Shown: positions 59,001-64,000 of the stretch, piece after piece | How positions within the stretch are numbered: position 1 is the stretch's first letter | Layout of the letters: every line of letters starts with the position of its first letter | DNA from: Heterocephalus glaber | Lineage: Eukaryota; Chordata; Mammalia; Rodentia; Bathyergidae | Direction: 5' to 3' | Assembly (NCBI RefSeq): GCF_000247695.1 | Contig: NW_004624842.1 | Span: forward strand, 3,948,570-4,012,569 | DNA: 64,000 nt | Notes under the pieces: model-generated | What the model was told of the DNA's origin: nothing | Databases searched by the model: none | The model's input: only the letters and a program-made list of their open reading frames with translations | Made by a program: the position numbers and the translations under genes

Positions 59001-59814
59001 TATTAAAATGTGGTAATACTGTCATAATCATGGCAGACACTGTCACAGGTTTTAACTCTCAAGTATGTAAACACATTTCATTGAATTAAGGAAGATGCTA
59101 TATTTTTATGTTGCTTATAATAAACATTCGTGGGTTTTATTTTTTAGGGCTTTCCGCTGTGTGTTTCTGTTCTAACCCCAGTGGTACAGGAGCTTAATCA
59201 TATGCCAGCTCTTTTCTCATTCTCAGCCCTGAGCTGACCCCTGGAAGGGAAAATTGTGACCCAGGGCCAGCTGCTGGCCTGTCTGTCTGTCTGTGGTCTC
59301 CAGCCCAAGAATTGATTCCCTCTGAGAAAACTGGACAGGCTCCTGGAGGCTGCTGAGAAGCTTTGATGTAGAGGTAGCAGTTGAACAGATTGTCCTTTAG
59401 AAGTGGCCAAATTTCATTTTCCAGATTGAAAGACAGACTTCCAAGAAAACTTTTCTTTTAAATGTTTTGTTCTAGCATCCAATAAAAGACCCAACTTCAG
59501 ATCCAGGTTTGAGAGTTTCTCAAGGCTATTCTTGTTCTAGGTGGAAGGCAGTTGGCCCCCTCTCAGATGGCATGTGTCTTAATAGCTTTACAGCTGGCCA
59601 GGCCAGCCTTCACTCCCTCCTGCTGGATTTGAAGCAGAAGTCTACTTGACAGATGCTGGGCACCTCCCAGTAGCCTCACCAGAGTACTTTGGTGACACTT
59701 TGTAACAAACCTGGATTCATACCCAAGCTTTGCCACTAGCTTAGTAGTATTGTGGCTGCCTGCAGCTTACTTAGCCCCTTCCCCCCACCCTCCAATTAAT
59801 CCTCAATACTGATT

Positions 59815-59998
59815 AAGGATTAAACCCTTCCTCATGCATGCTAGGCAAGTGCTGTAGTGCTAGTACATCCTCAGCCCTCTTTTTTATTTTATTTTGAGAC
59901 AGAATCTTGCTAAGTTGCCCAAGCTGGTTTCCAGCTTGCCATCTTCCTGTCTCAGCCTCTCAGGTAGCTGAAATTACAGGCATATGCCACAACACTTG
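59815..59998 (-). repeat. B1-dID composite SINE
   Basis: Old reversed ID text then reversed B1-like text. Confidence 0.65.
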
Positions 59999-60189
59999 GG
60001 TACGATTTGTGAGTTCATTTCCTCATTTCCAGAATGAGGGTTATAATGTTTTCCTCAGGGTTAAAGTGGAGATTAAATAAGAGGACGTATAAACATTACT
60101 AGCAGTGGACCTGGCATGTGTTGTGGGTCCTTCTGAGGGTTAGTTTCCAATCTTAGTATTAGTGAAGTAGTTGGAGTACTAAGTGATTA

Positions 60190-60440
60190 AGAAGATAGTA
60201 TCTGGAATCAAGCAGATTGGAATGTGATCCTAAGTGTCTTATATCAAGGTCAATCTGCTGTATGACCTTAGGCAATAGTCTTGACCTTTGTAAGAGTCAA
60301 TTTTCTCACCTGTCAAATGGGGGTAATATCAATACCCTTATAGGTTTGTTGAGAGGATTCATTGAGCTAATAGTGCATGTGAAACTCCTATTATAAAGTC
60401 TGGCACATAGTAAGCCCCCAATGAATTACAGCTCCCTATT
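60190..60440 (+). repeat. MIR SINE, near full length
   Basis: TATGACCTTAGGCAATAGTC, CACCTGTCAAATGGGGGTAA, CTGGCACATAGTAAGCCCCC in perfect MIR order. Confidence 0.7.
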
Positions 60441-60989
60441 AGTATTGGTGATGTTAGTATGCCTCACAGCATTTTACCTTATGTTTTATCTCCTAGTGAC
60501 CCCTCTTTGTTATCACTTAGTAATTGTGTAACTCACCAATTGCTGAAAGGCAGAAGTTGCCGCTTCTTTCTAGAGTCATTGCCCCAAAGGACAGATTCTA
60601 TCATAAAGGCCCAACTTTCCCATGGATTCTCTTTTTTCATCATCCTTTTACTCTAGTTTTTCTCCTTGTTCATGTGTATTCCGTGGGGGTTCCCTCATCT
60701 AACCAGAGGTATTTCGTAGAGTTCTGAAAATTAAGAGGCCTGGATGTCTGAGTATAGATCTCATTTGTAAGATCTGAAATCAGGGAGAGGTCCTGCACAG
60801 TTCTTTCATTCTTAGGGGTGATGAATGGGCTTCATTAAGTATAATCTACTTTCTTAGCAGCAGCTTCCAAGAGCCCCATTTATTTCTCCTGCTCATTTGA
60901 GTTAATTGTTCAACATACTGTGACTATACCACATTGGATCACCTCAAAGGAAGAAGATAGAAAAAGGAGACCAGAAAAAACTAGAACTA

Positions 60990-61130
60990 GAACCCTAGAA
61001 ATCATCTAGACTGCATTAGGCAAAATGAGAAAACTGAGATTCAGAGGAAAAAATGATTTGCCCAAGGCCACACAGCAAGGTGCTAATAGGGCTGAAAGAA
61101 GAAGGCTGGTTGTCTGGCTCCGTTCAGTTT
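60990..61130 (-). repeat. MIR SINE remnant
   Basis: ATGAGAAAACTGAGATTCAG and TTTGCCCAAGGCCACACAGC: reverse MIR, 170 bases before UQCC1 exon 6. Confidence 0.6.
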
Positions 61131-61297
61131 TCTTTCATTCCATTGGCTTCCACATGTTTCCACTGTTCTCTGTGAAAGCCTAATAAACATGATATTGCCG
61201 TATATTTCAGTTGAACATAATCTTACCAATATTTAAAATATAGTCAGTGTGCCTTCTCTAAACCCTCACTTATTTAGATTTTATTGTTATTTTTTAG

Positions 61298-61355
61298 GGT
61301 GTCAGATGCCAGATACATTCAATTCATGGTTTCTTATAACCCTACTTCATGTCTG
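61298..61355 (+). CDS. UQCC1: UQCC1 coding exon 6 (last one in the window)
   Basis: 58 bases complete the split Arg codon and encode CQMPDTFNSWFLITLLHV plus two bases of a Trp codon. The acceptor is TTATTTTTTAG and the donor GTAAGT. The rest of the chaperone domain, roughly half of the protein, lies beyond 64,000, so the gene is partial here. About 152-155 residues are encoded in the window. Confidence 0.95.
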
Positions 61356-62253
61356 GTAAGTGAGCAATTTAAGTGAAATCACTACTGTTTTTGTTTTGTT
61401 TGTTTAGCCCTGTTGATTTGTAAGGTATAGCCTTCTGCAGGGCTGGTTATATGAAATGAGAGTTTCAGGGATGAAAAACTGTTCCTTTCATTTTAATAAC
61501 TGGTGTCTTGAAGCACATTTTTATTAAAGGTGAAAGCATAGGTCCAGAAAGAAACTAATATTTGTAGGAGTTTTTCAAAGAACATCTAACCCTGTGAACA
61601 GTGCTATCAGTATCTCTCAGAGCTTGAATGGAAAGTTCTGTCCCTTGGCTGTTTTAGGAAAGTTCACATTTACGTAAAAGTGGTTTGAATTGTGAGAATC
61701 CGTGGTCATTTTCATTGGTGGTCATCAGAAACCTATAACAAATTATAGCACTGACATTTATACACCGTACCTCTAAAATGTGCGTGCAGGTTAGATTCAT
61801 GCCAGTTTGTTGCATGTAAAAATATTTAACACCTTAAACAGTATATTTTTTCTTCAGCTGTGAAATAAGTAGCCAAAAAAAATCAATTTTTCATCTACTG
61901 TTACACAGTATTAAAGGTCAGAGGGATATAGGAGTTGTTGAAGTCGGGGCTGGGGAGTACATTTTTTGAGTTGCCAGATCTTGGGAAAGTAAATTCTGGA
62001 GAACTAAGTTTACTGCTTTGACCATAGTGACTATCTGAGGAATGTGGGGAATGACCACCCTGTCAAAAGGACTCTTGTTTGAGAGCTTTCAACTGAGCTT
62101 TGCATCACAGGACTATTACATAAAATAAAGACTTTATGGTTTTGGTCACCTCTGAAGTGTTTCTTCTGAACTCGTATCGTCACCAAGTTGGACAAAGGAG
62201 CCTAAGGTGGCAGTTTATTTTATGTTATTTTTTTTCCTAAGCTGGTAGCTTTT

Positions 62254-62339
62254 TTTTTTTTTTTTAGTACTGGGGATCGAACTCAGGACCTCGTGCTTGC
62301 AGGGCAGGCAGCAGAACCACTGAGCTAAATCCCCAGTCC
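62254..62339 (-). repeat. ID SINE
   Basis: TAAGCTGGTAGCTTTTT duplication. Confidence 0.94.
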
Positions 62340-63113
62340 CTAAGCTGGTAGCTTTTTGAGTGCACACTGCATCCTGGACACTGCTGTGAACTAGGGATAG
62401 TTTTCAAGAAACCCTCTGTTTAGTGGGGGAGATAAGACTCATAAAATAATCAGGTATAAACAGGAATGGCTAGATTCTGTGCTAAATTTAAATAATGCTT
62501 ATATGATCACAGGGGAAGGTGCAACTATCAAAACCCTTCCTAGTTCCACCTCTTAGTTCTTTGAAACATGCCATCGCTGTTAGGCCGCTGAGAAGGCAGG
62601 CAGTATGCTTTTGGTCTTTGTGGTGAAGGTTAAGGAGAGAGTGCAGGGAAGAGAAGCTGGGTATAATGAGGGGAAAACTACCTTTTCAAAAGCTGAGTAC
62701 TGCAGAGGTGGCCCTGGAGAATTACTCACTGGAAAGCTGGGAGGGTTGAGAGAAGGCTAAGCTGTTCCCAGAGGAGCTCAAAGATAATATTCAGAGCCCG
62801 AATGAAAGACTCTTTATTGCCTATATGGCTAGAGTTATCAGAGTGGTGGAGGGAGTGGATGGCAAAATAAAATATATAATCCCTGTGACCACATCCCAAG
62901 GTCAATATCTGACTAATAGCAACTGGTAGAACCTTGAAACTACTTGTAGCTCTTTAAAGTTTCCAAACTATGGCTACCTAGCTTTCCTTGCTGAGCTTGA
63001 TTAAATTTCTCAGAGGAGTAGGGTGTACCACTACCATTTAAGTATGGGAGAGGGAGGCTGCCTGTTTTAAAACTGTGCTTGGTGTCTCTCCATCTCCTTT
63101 CTCACTCTTAGTT

Positions 63114-63147
63114 GTTTTTTTTTTTTAATTTTTATTTATTTATTTTT
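63114..63147 (-). mobile_element. A-tail-only retrotransposition product
   Basis: Only a T-rich tract (poly-A on the minus strand, then ATTT units) between two copies of TTCTCACTCTTAGTT. No SINE body. Confidence 0.6.
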
Positions 63148-63463
63148 TTCTCACTCTTAGTTTTGATGATCTGCAGGTTTAGGTGGAATGAATTCGTAGC
63201 TTTTTGATTAGAATTAGCAAACTCTTATTGATGATATACTATGTATTCAGGATCATGGTTTGTTGAAAAGAAGGCTACAACATGGTCTATACCTTAAAGA
63301 AACTTTAGTGAAAAACAGGCATAAGGTATAATTACCTGTAATGGATGATAATGAAATAATATGGACAAGACACAAGAAGATGCTGTGAAAGCACAAAGAG
63401 GTGTGACTAAATCCAAATGTGGCAGCAGCAAGTGAGGGGAACATTAGATAAAGAGTGGCTCTG

Positions 63464-63536
63464 GTCTAGGGGTATTATAGCTCAGTGCTTGCCTGGCATG
63501 CATGAGGCCCTGAGTTCAAGCCCAGTATCATCAAAA
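63464..63536 (+). repeat. Old ID SINE
   Basis: TATAGCTCAGTGCTTGCCTG and GAGTTCAAGCCCAG. Confidence 0.65.
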
Positions 63537-64000
63537 AAGTGACTGTGTTGGTAGCATGAAGGTTGGGTAGAATTTCTGTTAGAGAAAAAGAGGGCATTTT
63601 GGTTAGATAGTATGAGGAGAAGAGGTCAGATCATGGACAGAACAGAGTGTTTGGGGGCAGCCAGTTGTCTAAAGTGTCTGGGGTGGGTTTATGGAGGAAT
63701 GTACTAGGAGTGTCACCAGAAAAGTAGTTTAGGGCCCAATTGTGTTGTGATTCTCCAAGAATAATTTGAGGGACGTCTCTCTTCTAAGGGATAGGGGGTA
63801 GGAGAACTGATGGAGCCACCCCAAGTCTGTGGAGAAGTTACTCTCTTCTAGCCCTGTTCTCTTAGCCTGAAGTTCTAGGAGAGTAACTGAAGGACAGTCA
63901 AATTGAAAATTACAGCAGTTGGCACTGATTGGCCAGATATATGGGGATTGAAGCACCTCTTGGAGGGAGAAGCAAGAGAGGCTTTGAAAACAGTCATAAA

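Larger units (their letters stand above)
54625..61297 (+). other. UQCC1: UQCC1 intron 5
   Basis: 6.7-kb intron containing the second mariner fossil, an inverted ID pair and, from 59,999, a SINE-free, MIR-rich stretch. Confidence 0.9.
59999..61297. other. SINE-free block in UQCC1 intron 5
   Basis: Unique sequence with two MIR remnants, no ID or B1 copy. It may be evolutionarily constrained; not tested. Confidence 0.45.
61356..64000 (+). other. UQCC1: UQCC1 intron 6 (partial)
   Basis: The intron runs to the window end. There is one ID copy at 62,254, an A-tail-only insertion at 63,114 and an old ID at 63,464; the rest is unique. Confidence 0.88.

Overview
This is a mammalian genomic window from a rodent. 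It carries two recognisable protein genes, both on the + strand: GDF5, complete in two coding exons, and the first six coding exons of UQCC1, which runs off the right edge. The same order and orientation is known at human 20q11.22. The rodent call rests on very many tRNA-Ala-derived ID SINEs, B1 (7SL) SINEs with the rodent internal duplication, B1+ID composites, MaLR LTRs and a URR1-like hAT element. The species is not a mouse or rat type. The B1-dID composites and heavy ID load suggest a non-murid rodent; a beaver-like lineage is my guess and unproven.

Layout. 1-9,430: intergenic, dense in SINEs, with an L2, several MIR remnants and a fold-back mariner fossil. 9,431-17,112: an island with no SINE that holds the GDF5 promoter, a 5' leader with uORFs, exon 1 (11,055-11,667), the intron, exon 2 (13,567-14,441) and the 3' UTR with an ATTAAA signal near 14,966. 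17,113-29,400: intergenic, with ID, B1, L1 and MaLR LTR copies. 29,400-29,600: CpG-rich UQCC1 promoter with NRF1-, ETS- and YY1-like sites, plus coding exon 1. 29,596-64,000: UQCC1 introns and exons 2-6 (38,324; 46,446 or 46,437; 48,073; 54,552; 61,298), filled with SINEs, two large L1 remnants, a second mariner fossil and a CR1/L3-like fossil.

The two genes are not functionally linked. GDF5 is a secreted BMP-family ligand for joint and cartilage patterning, and UQCC1 is a mitochondrial complex III assembly factor. They are linked by regulation: GDF5 joint and growth enhancers are known in mammals to lie downstream of GDF5, including inside UQCC1, so the repeat-poor intronic blocks here are candidates.

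The most notable observations are: a 61-codon uORF in a strong start context whose TGA overlaps the GDF5 ATG; a lost AG at the expected start of UQCC1 exon 3 with a rescue AG 9 nt downstream; two copies of a mariner derivative with long inverted ends; a tail-to-tail inverted ID pair with no A tail between; and several very short retrotransposition products with clear target-site duplications. I saw no new defence, toxin or mobile system. Repeat boundaries are approximate to about 5-10 bases.
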